64,000 bases of DNA from Fodinibius salsisoli (GTDB taxonomy: Bacteria; Bacteroidota; Rhodothermia; Balneolales; Balneolaceae), in NCBI RefSeq assembly GCF_026229185.1, contig NZ_JAGGJA010000008.1, positions 62,001 through 126,000 of the forward strand. The letters run 5' to 3'. Numbering within the stretch: position 1 is the stretch's first letter; every line of letters starts with the position of its first letter. Both the position numbers and the translations under genes were made by a program. Positions 1 through 7,630 of the stretch are shown here, piece by piece. Below the pieces are notes generated by a model. It was not told the DNA's origin. It saw only the letters and a list, made by a program, of their open reading frames with translations, and did not search any database.

Positions 1-1042
1 CCTCGCTTGTATATACAAATTGCTCTCCGTTATCCAGAAACTTCAAATCGTCGTTTACATCAATCCAGGCATCACTTTTTTCGGTCTTAATGACCTCTGT
101 TTCCCCCGTACTGGTGTTAGCCAACATCAAATCCTGCTTGTTTTGCAATCGATTCATACGCCGTATGGCAAGCGTAGATGAAGTGGCCGTCCAATTAAGT
201 CGCGGAATATATTGTTCTTCGTCAGCCCCAATATTCATCCAGGTGGTTTTATCCTCTTGCAGGTCATACACTCCGATTTTAACGGTCGAATTTGTTTCTC
301 CGGCTTTGGGATATTTAAAGCGGGTTTGTCCCGGATACAGGTGCCCCCACTCGGTCATAAAAAATTCTTTCACATCAGATTCATCAAAGCGATAAAATGC
401 TATCTTTTCTCCCTGCGGTGACCAGTACCAGGCTTTGGCAAAGCCGAATTCTTCTTCATATACCCAATCCGTGGCCCCGTTAATAATTTTATTATGCTCT
501 CCATCGGTGGTAATAGCGGTCTCTTCCCCCGTTTTTAAGTCCACCCAGTATAAGTTATTATCCTGCACAAAGGCCGCTTTTTCTCCAGATGGAGAAAGTT
601 GGGCATACTGCTGCTTTTTTTCTGACTGAGTTAACTTCTGTGTCTTTCCCGTCTTAAAGTTGTAGATAAAGTAATTTTCCCGGGTACTCCTGCGCCATAT
701 TGCCTCAATGTCGGTTTCAATCAGCAGCTTACTTTCATCCGCTGAAAATTGATAATCCTGTATAATAATCGGCTTATCACGACCTTTTACCTTTAAATCT
801 GATGTGGAAAGCAACACATCATAGTCCCCGCTAAGGATGTCATATTTGCGAATCTCAATATCACCATTGACCCGTTTCAAGGTGGTATAATACCGCCCAT
901 CTTTCATCCAATTTACGTTACGGATACCCTCTGGACTAAACGTATCATTAAATATGTGGCTGTAGGTGAGCGTTTTCTTTTGAGCCTGAATGGGCTGTAC
1001 AAGCCATCCAATAACGATAAAGAGGAAAAAAAGTCGTTTCAT
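1..1042 (-). CDS. S9 family dipeptidyl peptidase IV-like protein (N-terminal part, cut by window edge)
   Basis: This is the first 347 codons of an exported serine peptidase; the C-terminal hydrolase domain lies outside the window. It starts with ATG at 1042 and residues 1-20 form a signal peptide ending in PIQA before Gln21. The rest is beta-propeller sequence with repeated SADES/SPSGEK/SPQGEK-type blade motifs. Residues about 192-200 read DWVYEEEFG; this double-Glu motif is the signature by which DPP IV family enzymes hold the substrate amino terminus. DPP IV enzymes remove X-Pro or X-Ala dipeptides in the periplasm or at the cell surface. The catalytic Ser-Asp-His cannot be checked here. 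It is divergent from no neighbour and appears to be transcribed alone. Confidence 0.85.
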   Translation of the reverse strand, partial: MKRLFFLFIVIGWLVQPIQAQKKTLTYSHIFNDTFSPEGIRNVNWMKDGRYYTTLKRVNGDIEIRKYDILSGDYDVLLSTSDLKVKGRDKPIIIQDYQFSADESKLLIETDIEAIWRRSTRENYFIYNFKTGKTQKLTQSEKKQQYAQLSPSGEKAAFVQDNNLYWVDLKTGEETAITTDGEHNKIINGATDWVYEEEFGFAKAWYWSPQGEKIAFYRFDESDVKEFFMTEWGHLYPGQTRFKYPKAGETNSTVKIGVYDLQEDKTTWMNIGADEEQYIPRLNWTATSSTLAIRRMNRLQNKQDLMLANTSTGETEVIKTEKSDAWIDVNDDLKFLDNGEQFVYTSE

Positions 1043-1155
1043 AGTTGCTAACGTGGTTAAAAATTAGATCAGCTAATCCGCTTATACAAAAGGAGTACAT
1101 GCTAAACGTATTAGCCGTACGAGCATTGCAAAAAAATCAGGGCTTCACTCTACAA

Positions 1156-2007
1156 CTATTCTTCAAACTTGTGAAGCAGTATTTTCAGCAACTTAGTTAA
1201 TTCACTTTTCAGCTCATTACGAGGGGTAATAAAATCTAAAAAACCATGCTCAAGCAGGTATTCTGAGCGTTGAAATCCTTCAGGAAGGTCTCGCCCTATC
1301 GTCTGACGTATAACCCGTGGACCTGCAAAGCCTATCAAAGCTTCAGGTTCGGCAATATTAAAATCACCCAGCATCGCAAAACTGGCTGTCACACCACCTG
1401 TGGTGGGATTGGTCATCAATGAAATATAGGGCACGCCCGCTTCTTCCAGCTGTGCCAGTTTGGCCGAGGTCTTGGCCATCTGCATCAGGCTGAGCACGCT
1501 TTCCATCATCCGAGCGCCGCCGGACTGAGAAATAATAATCAGCGGTTTTTCCTGCTCCCGGGCATGATCAATAGCCATGCCAATGCGTTCACCCACAACG
1601 GATCCCATACTGCCTCCGATAAAATCGAAATCCATGCAGGCTATGACAATATCCAGCTCATTCATACTTCCAAGCCCTACGCGGACGGCATCAGAATGGC
1701 CGGTCTTTTCCTGGTACTCTTCCAATCGATCGCTATATTTTTTGCGATCTTCGAATTCGAGCGGATCGGTAGGCTTAATTTCCTCACCAATTTCTTCAAA
1801 TTCCCCATCGTCAAACAGGAAAGAAAAATACTCATCGCTGCCAATGCGAAAATGGTATCCGCTTAATGGATCCACCCACAGATTATCTTCTAATTCCCTG
1901 CGATGAACGGTTTCACCCGTCTTAGGAACTTTTACCCAGACGCCTTCCGGCATCTCTTTACGCTGATCGGTTTGTATATTCTTATCTTTTCGCTGAAACC
2001 AAGCCAT
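1156..2007 (-). CDS. accD: Acetyl-CoA carboxylase carboxyltransferase subunit beta, without zinc-finger cysteines
   Basis: AccD pairs with AccA to move the carboxyl group from biotin on BCCP to acetyl-CoA, giving malonyl-CoA for fatty-acid synthesis. The 283-residue protein aligns with E. coli AccD from the PEGVW segment through GGSMGSVVG, SGGARM, MQMAKTSA, FAMLGD and IGFAGPRVI to the end, so the crotonase-type core is intact. The N-terminal zinc ribbon is odd: the positions matching Cys27, Cys30, Cys46 and Cys49 of the E. coli enzyme are Val27, Thr30, Asp46 and Ser49, so zinc cannot be bound there in the usual way, although the surrounding fold residues (RRELE.NL, HFRI) are kept. accA is not adjacent. 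The gene appears monocistronic. Confidence 0.95.
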   Translation of the reverse strand: MAWFQRKDKNIQTDQRKEMPEGVWVKVPKTGETVHRRELEDNLWVDPLSGYHFRIGSDEYFSFLFDDGEFEEIGEEIKPTDPLEFEDRKKYSDRLEEYQEKTGHSDAVRVGLGSMNELDIVIACMDFDFIGGSMGSVVGERIGMAIDHAREQEKPLIIISQSGGARMMESVLSLMQMAKTSAKLAQLEEAGVPYISLMTNPTTGGVTASFAMLGDFNIAEPEALIGFAGPRVIRQTIGRDLPEGFQRSEYLLEHGFLDFITPRNELKSELTKLLKILLHKFEE

Positions 2008-2227
2008 GCTAAATCATTTAATTTAAATGGAACCCAAAAATAATGAATCTCTACCGAAGCTAAAATCTTTTATTTCCTATCGAATAGAAGTTAAATTGCA
2101 TCTGTAATTGTTTAATGACCTCTCATGAGCAAGGGAGAACCTTGCCTGCCAATAGACTTATCTTTAGACACTTTGTTATATTATTGATGATCGTCACCAT
2201 AACTAATTTAGAAATAGGTCTTTTAGG

Positions 2228-3097
2228 ATGTCAGAGCAACGCTCTCTTATCAAACCCCATTTTTTAAATCTTTCGACCACAAAGAACTCCTTACATGGGT
2301 TAATTGCGGAGCGCAATATTGAACAACCTAAGGAAGAATATCGCGACTTATCGATTGAGCCTGACAAACACATCCTGGTTCTTCATAACAATCACCAAAA
2401 TGAATTAGAATGGAAAATCAATGGAAATAGAAAAAAGGAACGTTTCCGGCTTAGCGATCTAATTATCAATCCCGCAGGATTAAACGCCAACCCCCACTGG
2501 GAGACAGATGTTGAACTGCTCGTGCTGGCTATTAATCCAACATTCATCCAATTTGTTGCCGAAGAAATGAATTGTCCGGCCCGTGTTGGCCTTTTTCCAC
2601 GCTTCAAATTTCGGGATAAATTTCTTGACCTGATGACCCGAAAATTGGTGAATGAATTTGAGCATAAACCCAAACCTGATCTTGTTTATGCCGAATCGCT
2701 AACCTATGCTTTGGTATCCCATCTGATCAGAAAATATTCCCGGGATGGCAACCATAAACAGCCAATCCAGAAAAATGGGTTGCCGCCCGTCCAACTATCT
2801 CGGATTATTGATTATATCAATGAGCATATTGGCAAAAATCTTACTCTTGAAGGGCTTGCACAGATAGCAGACTTTAGTCCCTCCCATTTTATCACCCTAT
2901 TTAAGAATGCAACCGGTATAACACCTCATCAATACATTCTTAAACGGAAGATAGCCTTTGCCAAAGATCAATTAATCAATACGGATCATTCAATTTCAGC
3001 TGTGGCATTAAATACCGGGTTTGCAGACCAAAGCCATCTCACAAGGACGATGCGCAAGCACACAGGATTGACACCGGGAGAGATCCGTAATTCCTGA
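2228..3097 (+). CDS. AraC family transcriptional regulator
   Basis: A 289-residue regulator. The C-terminal hundred residues (about 188-288) are a typical AraC/XylS double helix-turn-helix, with the first helix pair around LTLEGLAQIADFSPSHFITLFK and the second around ISAVALNTGFADQSHLTRTMRKHTG ending in TPGEIR. The N-terminal 180 residues fit a cupin-like sensing domain but carry no motif that names the ligand. It lies 112 bases upstream of and in the same direction as a short-chain dehydrogenase, which it may control; that link is only by position. No clear Shine-Dalgarno sequence is seen before the start. Confidence 0.9.
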   Translation: MSEQRSLIKPHFLNLSTTKNSLHGLIAERNIEQPKEEYRDLSIEPDKHILVLHNNHQNELEWKINGNRKKERFRLSDLIINPAGLNANPHWETDVELLVLAINPTFIQFVAEEMNCPARVGLFPRFKFRDKFLDLMTRKLVNEFEHKPKPDLVYAESLTYALVSHLIRKYSRDGNHKQPIQKNGLPPVQLSRIIDYINEHIGKNLTLEGLAQIADFSPSHFITLFKNATGITPHQYILKRKIAFAKDQLINTDHSISAVALNTGFADQSHLTRTMRKHTGLTPGEIRNS

Positions 3098-3209
3098 GGA
3101 CATATCAAAAATCTTCAATCTGTCATCATTTTCTTCAAGACTCTCCTTTCTGTTACACTTATATAGGCTAGACATCATTAATCTAAATGAATCAAAAATA
3201 AAACATAGT

Positions 3210-3965
3210 ATGTCTAATCGTACATTAAAAGATAAGGTTATAGTAGTAGGAGCAGGAGCCAAAAACCTTGGCGGACTCATCAGCCGAACATTTGCCCAAG
3301 AAGGTGCTAACATTGCAGTCCATTACCATAGCGATTCTACCCAGGAAGCTGCACAGAAGACCGTTGCTGCCGTGAAAGAAACGGGCAGCGATGCCTTTAT
3401 GATTCAGGGAGATCTCACCAAGCCTGAAGAAATTGCGAAGTTGTTTGATGCAGCAATTGACCGATTTGGAAAGATTGATATCGCCATCAATACCGTTGGG
3501 AAGGTTCTCAAAAAGCCCTATGTGGATACCACTGAAGAGGAATTCGACAGCATGTTCGATATCAACGCCAAAGCGGCCTATTTCTTTATTCAGGAGGCCG
3601 GCAAGCGCATCGATGGCGAAGGAAGTATCATCACGATCGTTACTTCGTTGCTTGCTGCCTTTACAGGTCTCTATTCTACATACGCCGGTGGGAAAGCACC
3701 CGTAGAACACTTTGCCCGGGCAGCAGCCAAAGAATTCGGTTCCAAAGGGATATCGGTAGCCAATGTAGCTCCGGGTCCAATGGATACGCCGTTCTTTTAT
3801 CCGGCAGAATCGGAAGAAGCTATAGAGTTTCATAAATCACAAAGCATGAACGGCAAACTCACTAACATTGAGGATATCGTACCTATTATAAAATTTCTGG
3901 CCACCGACGGCTGGTGGATTACCGGACAAACAATCTTTGCCAACGGCGGATATACCACCCGCTAA
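3210..3965 (+). CDS. Short-chain dehydrogenase/reductase (SDR)
   Basis: A 251-residue classical SDR with the Rossmann nucleotide site near the start (VVGAGAKNLGG, residues 12-22), DLT after beta-3 at 68-70, an INTVG motif at 93-97 (NNAG equivalent), Asn119 and the catalytic Tyr158-X3-Lys162 (YAGGK), with Ser146 in the catalytic-serine region. It ends with the usual ITGQTIFANGG segment. The nucleotide motif is slightly unusual (GAGAKNLGG instead of TGxxxGIG). It probably reduces or oxidises a carbonyl/alcohol with NAD(P)H; the substrate cannot be told. It follows the AraC regulator and is followed by a strong hairpin at 3977-4006. Confidence 0.9.
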   Translation: MSNRTLKDKVIVVGAGAKNLGGLISRTFAQEGANIAVHYHSDSTQEAAQKTVAAVKETGSDAFMIQGDLTKPEEIAKLFDAAIDRFGKIDIAINTVGKVLKKPYVDTTEEEFDSMFDINAKAAYFFIQEAGKRIDGEGSIITIVTSLLAAFTGLYSTYAGGKAPVEHFARAAAKEFGSKGISVANVAPGPMDTPFFYPAESEEAIEFHKSQSMNGKLTNIEDIVPIIKFLATDGWWITGQTIFANGGYTTR

Positions 3966-3976
3966 ACAATCATACA

Positions 3977-4006
3977 AGAGATCGAGGGCGGAGCACCTCG
4001 ATCTCT
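3977..4006 (+). terminator. Hairpin after the SDR gene
   Basis: A perfect 11-bp inverted repeat (AGAGATCGAGG / CCTCGATCTCT) with an 8-base loop begins 12 bases after the SDR stop codon. It lacks a strong run of T afterwards (ATCAATTCC), so it may be a weak intrinsic terminator or an RNA-stabilising stem. Its presence argues that the channel gene does not start upstream of it. Confidence 0.6.
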
Positions 4007-4146
4007 ATCAATTCCTTAGGAAAACAAATCGTACTGGAATTTGTTACAACCCACTGCTAATTTCATACGGAAGCAATGATTTTGGCCTCTGGTATAGGGA
4101 AGTCGTTTCATCGAGACACAATATCATACAACTTTATTTGGGATAC

Positions 4147-4839
4147 ATGAGACTACCGACACTCGGCATTCTTCAAAGAAGAAAATATGAAATACTGCTA
4201 ATCGCTCTTGTTGCTCACCTTTTTATAGGGATCTTCCTGCGAGATCTCACCTTCTATGCTCGTGTTATTTGGCCCATCAACATGTTAATCCTGGGACTCG
4301 CCTGTGTGGGTATTTTCCAGGAAAAGGGGTACTGGCGAAATATGATTAAGAATATTCTCCTGCTCATCGTCTTCGCCCTGCCGCTCGGCCTTCCCTTTGT
4401 AACCCATGTGCCTTTTGCCATGCAGGTTCTGAGCCTGCTGTATGTAATTTTCTTTGCCTACATATTTTTCGAGATCATGCGGTTTTTAATACGGCCGGGC
4501 TATATTAACGTGGATATTATCTCAGCCTCTGCATGCGGATATTTTTTACTCATCGAAATAAGCGTTTTTCTGCTGCAGTTCTTCTTTTATCGCAATCCGG
4601 AATCATTCGTAAATATTAGTACTTCCAGTATTGCAGCCACTTACATGGACCTGGTTTATTTCTCCAGCATCATATTCACGACCATCGGATTTGGAGATGT
4701 TACCCCCACCGTCTACTACACCGAACTTATTGTATCATTGTTAGGTATTATCGGACACTTCTATACGGTGGTGTTGGTCGGTATCATGATAAGCAAATTC
4801 AGCAGCGAAACGGACACCGGCTTTCATATACCGGATTAA
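4147..4839 (+). CDS. Potassium channel-like membrane protein (two-pore-helix ion channel family)
   Basis: A 230-residue protein with several hydrophobic segments and, near the C terminus, a pore loop ending in the K+ selectivity filter TTIGFGDVTP (TIGFGD at residues 179-184), followed by a last membrane helix and a short cytosolic tail without an RCK domain. That filter is the hallmark of K+ channels of the Ion_trans_2 type. I chose ATG 4147 (MRLPTLG): the frame stays open back to 3937, but those extra 70 residues would overlap the SDR gene and run through the hairpin at 3977-4006, and they look non-coding. Neighbours are a small membrane protein and an LtrA protein on the same strand. Gating ligand unknown. 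Confidence 0.75.
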   Translation: MRLPTLGILQRRKYEILLIALVAHLFIGIFLRDLTFYARVIWPINMLILGLACVGIFQEKGYWRNMIKNILLLIVFALPLGLPFVTHVPFAMQVLSLLYVIFFAYIFFEIMRFLIRPGYINVDIISASACGYFLLIEISVFLLQFFFYRNPESFVNISTSSIAATYMDLVYFSSIIFTTIGFGDVTPTVYYTELIVSLLGIIGHFYTVVLVGIMISKFSSETDTGFHIPD

Positions 4840-4901
4840 GACAACCGTAATGGTCCACACCAAACAACAAATACTATTAACATTAATTTGGAGATGAACT
4901 T

Positions 4902-5264
4902 ATGACACGAACATCTACGATCTTTAAGATAATTAGCGGCATTCTAATCCTAATTACACTTTATATGGGGATAAAACAGGGGTGGCCAATGATTACCGGA
5001 GGTGCCGACATGCTGAATATGCTTAGCCAATGGGGAATAGGCGCTACCGTTGCCCAGATACTTGGTATTATGACGCTGGGAGCCGCTATCTTAATACTAT
5101 TTCCCCCAACATTTACCCCCGGAAACATTATTACCTGTATCGTTATTATTTATATCATCGTTTCTCAGCTTTTGCATAGCGATGTAAGAAGCGCCTTCAT
5201 AGAGTTACCTTTTTTGATTATGCCGCTGGTATTGCTCTATTTGGGCCACCCCCTTTCCGATTAA
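4902..5264 (+). CDS. Small four-helix membrane protein, function unknown
   Basis: A 120-residue, very hydrophobic protein with about four membrane segments (roughly residues 7-25, 45-65, 72-92 and 100-117). A GGAG sequence lies about 9 bases before the ATG, one of the better ribosome sites in this window. The size and spacing resemble small DoxX-like or SdpI-like membrane proteins, but no diagnostic motif was recognised, so no function is claimed. It sits between the K+-channel-like gene and the LtrA-family gene on the same strand and may be cotranscribed with them. Confidence 0.6.
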   Translation: MTRTSTIFKIISGILILITLYMGIKQGWPMITGGADMLNMLSQWGIGATVAQILGIMTLGAAILILFPPTFTPGNIITCIVIIYIIVSQLLHSDVRSAFIELPFLIMPLVLLYLGHPLSD

Positions 5265-5301
5265 CATCAATCGTTAACTATCAATCCGACCTAATTCTGC
5301 T

Positions 5302-6483
5302 ATGAATAGATTACTTTCCTGGTTTGCTCCCAAAGCAGCTCTTCGTCAAACTAAAGATGGTGAGACGCCTCCTGTCACCAATATGGAACTATTTTTTGAT
5401 CTGGTTTACGTTTTCACCATCATTCAGCTTTCTCACTACCTGCTTGCCCATCAGACACTGGCAGGAGTTGCACAGGTTGCCACCCTGTTTTTAGCTGTAT
5501 GGTGGGCCTGGAATTATACCTCCTGGGCCACCAATTGGATCAATCCCCACCATACCTCCGGGCGTTTACTAATGGTGTGCTTAATGGGCTGTGCCTTAAC
5601 AATGGCCGTTGCCATACCTACGGCCTATACGGAAACAGCTGCTCTATTTGTAGGCGCTTATATAGCTATGGGGCTCATAAGAGGCATCTACATGGCTTTG
5701 GTATTCCGTGGAGAGACCATGGGTAAAAACTATGCCCAACTCACGGCCTGGAGTGGTATTGCAGGTCTTTTTTGGATCGCCGGGGCCGTCTATGCTGAAT
5801 TTCGCCTGTTTTTTTGGGTGATAGCAGTATTTGTTGACTACATGTCCCCTTTGATCGGCTTTTGGTTACCTAAAATAGGGAGCACCCCTATGAGCAGCTG
5901 GCCTCTTTCCGGCTTGCACCTGGTAGAGCGCAACCAGCTAATATTTATTATTGCATTAGGGGAGTCTATACTCCTATTAGGCGGAACACTTTTGGATACA
6001 AATCTCAATTTCCATAGCACATTAGCAGCTATTGTAGGCTTCTTGATTATCGTATCGGTTTGGTGGCTCTACTTTATTGAAACCGCTGAAAAAGGAGAAC
6101 GGATATTTTCGCATATAGAAAACCACGCCGAAGTCGGACGTTCAGGCCTAACGTATGCCCATGGTGTTATGGTGGGTGGAGCTATCATCATAGCGGTAGC
6201 TGTAGAAAAGATCATTGCTCATCCTGATACCGCTGTTCATCTGCCCAGTATCCTTATTACCATCTTTGGCCCCATTATCTACCTGTTGGGAAGCCTTATG
6301 TTTTATAAATCTATCTCTGCAGGTATCCCCACCAATTTTATAATAAGCATTGGGGCCTTACTGGTCGTTGGCTTTATTGCCCATTTATTACATTTCTCGG
6401 GCCTAATACTTGGAGCCTTGGTTTTATTCATAATTATCGTATTAGTCATAACGACCCATAACCATGATTTTGATACTTCCTAA
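5302..6483 (+). CDS. Low temperature requirement A (LtrA) family membrane protein
   Basis: A 393-residue polytopic membrane protein. The N-terminal PPVTNMELFFDLVYVFTI segment, the paired aromatic/charged membrane stretches and the LVERNQLIFIIALGES motif are characteristic of the LtrA family, first linked to growth of Listeria at low temperature; the biochemical activity of the family is not established. The length is normal for the family. The gene stands 37 bases after the small membrane protein and converges with tsaB, leaving only 15 bases between the stop codons, with no clear terminator hairpin in the gap. Confidence 0.88.
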   Translation: MNRLLSWFAPKAALRQTKDGETPPVTNMELFFDLVYVFTIIQLSHYLLAHQTLAGVAQVATLFLAVWWAWNYTSWATNWINPHHTSGRLLMVCLMGCALTMAVAIPTAYTETAALFVGAYIAMGLIRGIYMALVFRGETMGKNYAQLTAWSGIAGLFWIAGAVYAEFRLFFWVIAVFVDYMSPLIGFWLPKIGSTPMSSWPLSGLHLVERNQLIFIIALGESILLLGGTLLDTNLNFHSTLAAIVGFLIIVSVWWLYFIETAEKGERIFSHIENHAEVGRSGLTYAHGVMVGGAIIIAVAVEKIIAHPDTAVHLPSILITIFGPIIYLLGSLMFYKSISAGIPTNFIISIGALLVVGFIAHLLHFSGLILGALVLFIIIVLVITTHNHDFDTS

Positions 6484-6498
6484 ACATCAAATAGCAGC

Positions 6499-7167
6499 TC
6501 AACTTACTTGGTTCGAGGTGTAGTAGCGGGGGGCAAAGGATTCCGGGTCATCTTTCTGATAAAACGCTCGTAACCCATTCTTATAGAGCCCCCCTTTATA
6601 TAAATAAATTAATGACTTTGCCGTGATGGCTTCCGCCCCATACGTAATCGCCTTTTTTTGAACCTCTTCATCCAGGCGCTCCAGCCCCGTCCCAATGATT
6701 ACATCATAGCGCTGTACCCTTTTTTCGAGCTCTTTAATGGGGGTAACCGAAACCTCATCATCAGATTCCAAAGGAGTGGCTGTAAAATGCTGATGATAAA
6801 CATGCACCCGCCTCGCATCAATAATACTGTGAATGTTCTCCGCCGCCGGATGTTCGCGCATCGCCTGCATCGCAAAAGAAGCCAATGTGTTGACGCCAAA
6901 TAAGGGCACATCCGTCTGAAAAAGTAATCCCTTAACCGCACTGGCACTGATACGCAAACCGGTGTATGAGCCCGGCCCCTGACTGACCAGCACGGCATCC
7001 AGGTCATCAATGGAAAAGCCATGCTCACTCTGCAGCTCTTCGATAAAAAGAAACAATTTCTCGGAATGAGAACCTCGCTGCTCTTCACGGAGTTCGTGGA
7101 TCGTTCCGTTTTCATCGCAAAAAGCAACGGAGCAGACATTCGTCGCGGTTTCGAGTGCTAAAATCAT
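6499..7167 (-). CDS. tsaB: tRNA threonylcarbamoyladenosine biosynthesis protein TsaB
   Basis: A 222-residue ASKHA-fold protein starting MILALETATNVCSVA, with the SQGPGSYTGLRI motif at about 63-74 and LFGVNTLASFA after it, which are the TsaB signatures. TsaB has no active ATPase site; it is the scaffold partner of TsaD (with TsaE) in making the universal t6A37 modification on ANN-decoding tRNAs in the cytoplasm. tsaD and tsaE are not in this window. The gene is preceded by a repeat-rich, gene-free region. Confidence 0.93.
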   Translation of the reverse strand: MILALETATNVCSVAFCDENGTIHELREEQRGSHSEKLFLFIEELQSEHGFSIDDLDAVLVSQGPGSYTGLRISASAVKGLLFQTDVPLFGVNTLASFAMQAMREHPAAENIHSIIDARRVHVYHQHFTATPLESDDEVSVTPIKELEKRVQRYDVIIGTGLERLDEEVQKKAITYGAEAITAKSLIYLYKGGLYKNGLRAFYQKDDPESFAPRYYTSNQVS

Positions 7168-7630
7168 GTATTACGTACTTTTTTAATGTCGATATTGCTA
7201 ACAAGAACTGAGAGAAAATTCGTTTACCAGAGGCTTTGCAAAACCTCCTACCAGTTAAAGTTCTTCTAAGTTATAAGTGATATTTGTTCAATCCTCCTGT
7301 CCTCCTTCTCCAAGGAGGAACTCATTTTCAATACTCGGAGATAGTTCACAACATGTAGAGGAAACTACACACAAAGTCCCTCCCCGATCGTGGTCGGGAC
7401 AAGCTTTGGAGAAGAGGGATTCAGGGAGATTGACTTATTCTAATAGTTAATTAACCGTTACCTCAACAGGTAAACGCGTTAAAATAAAAATTTTATCTAT
7501 AGCGCGGAAAGTAATTCCCCCGCCAGTGAACTAATGCCTCCAATCCAAAATATACGCTCTTTTCTGGTAACTCTGATAAATTGGATCCAAACGATATTAT
7601 CTCAATATACGCATCCAAATTATCGATAGC
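7168..7630. other. Gene-free intergenic stretch with small palindromes
   Basis: No credible reading frame, tRNA or other RNA gene was recognised in these 463 bases. The stretch holds a perfect CCTCCTT/AAGGAGG hairpin (7301-7318) and, at about 7376-7432, a second CTCC-rich segment with an imperfect CCCGATC/GGTCGGG stem. Similar short stems recur in the other long intergenic stretches of this window. Confidence 0.6.
7301..7318. repeat. CTCCTT-AAGGAG family hairpin, copy 1
   Basis: Perfect 7-bp arms CCTCCTT and AAGGAGG around the loop CTCC. Related stems occur at 11425-11444, 13168-13185 (imperfect), 16021-16038 and 17702-17722, all outside genes. Confidence 0.65.

Noticed and set aside
3225-3833. 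202-codon frame on the minus strand
   Set aside because: It is antisense to the SDR gene, whose motifs are complete.
3937-4146. Longer N terminus for the K+-channel-like protein
   Set aside because: It would overlap the SDR gene, run through the 11-bp hairpin at 3977-4006 and add 70 residues without membrane-protein character; ATG 4147 begins the conserved-looking part.
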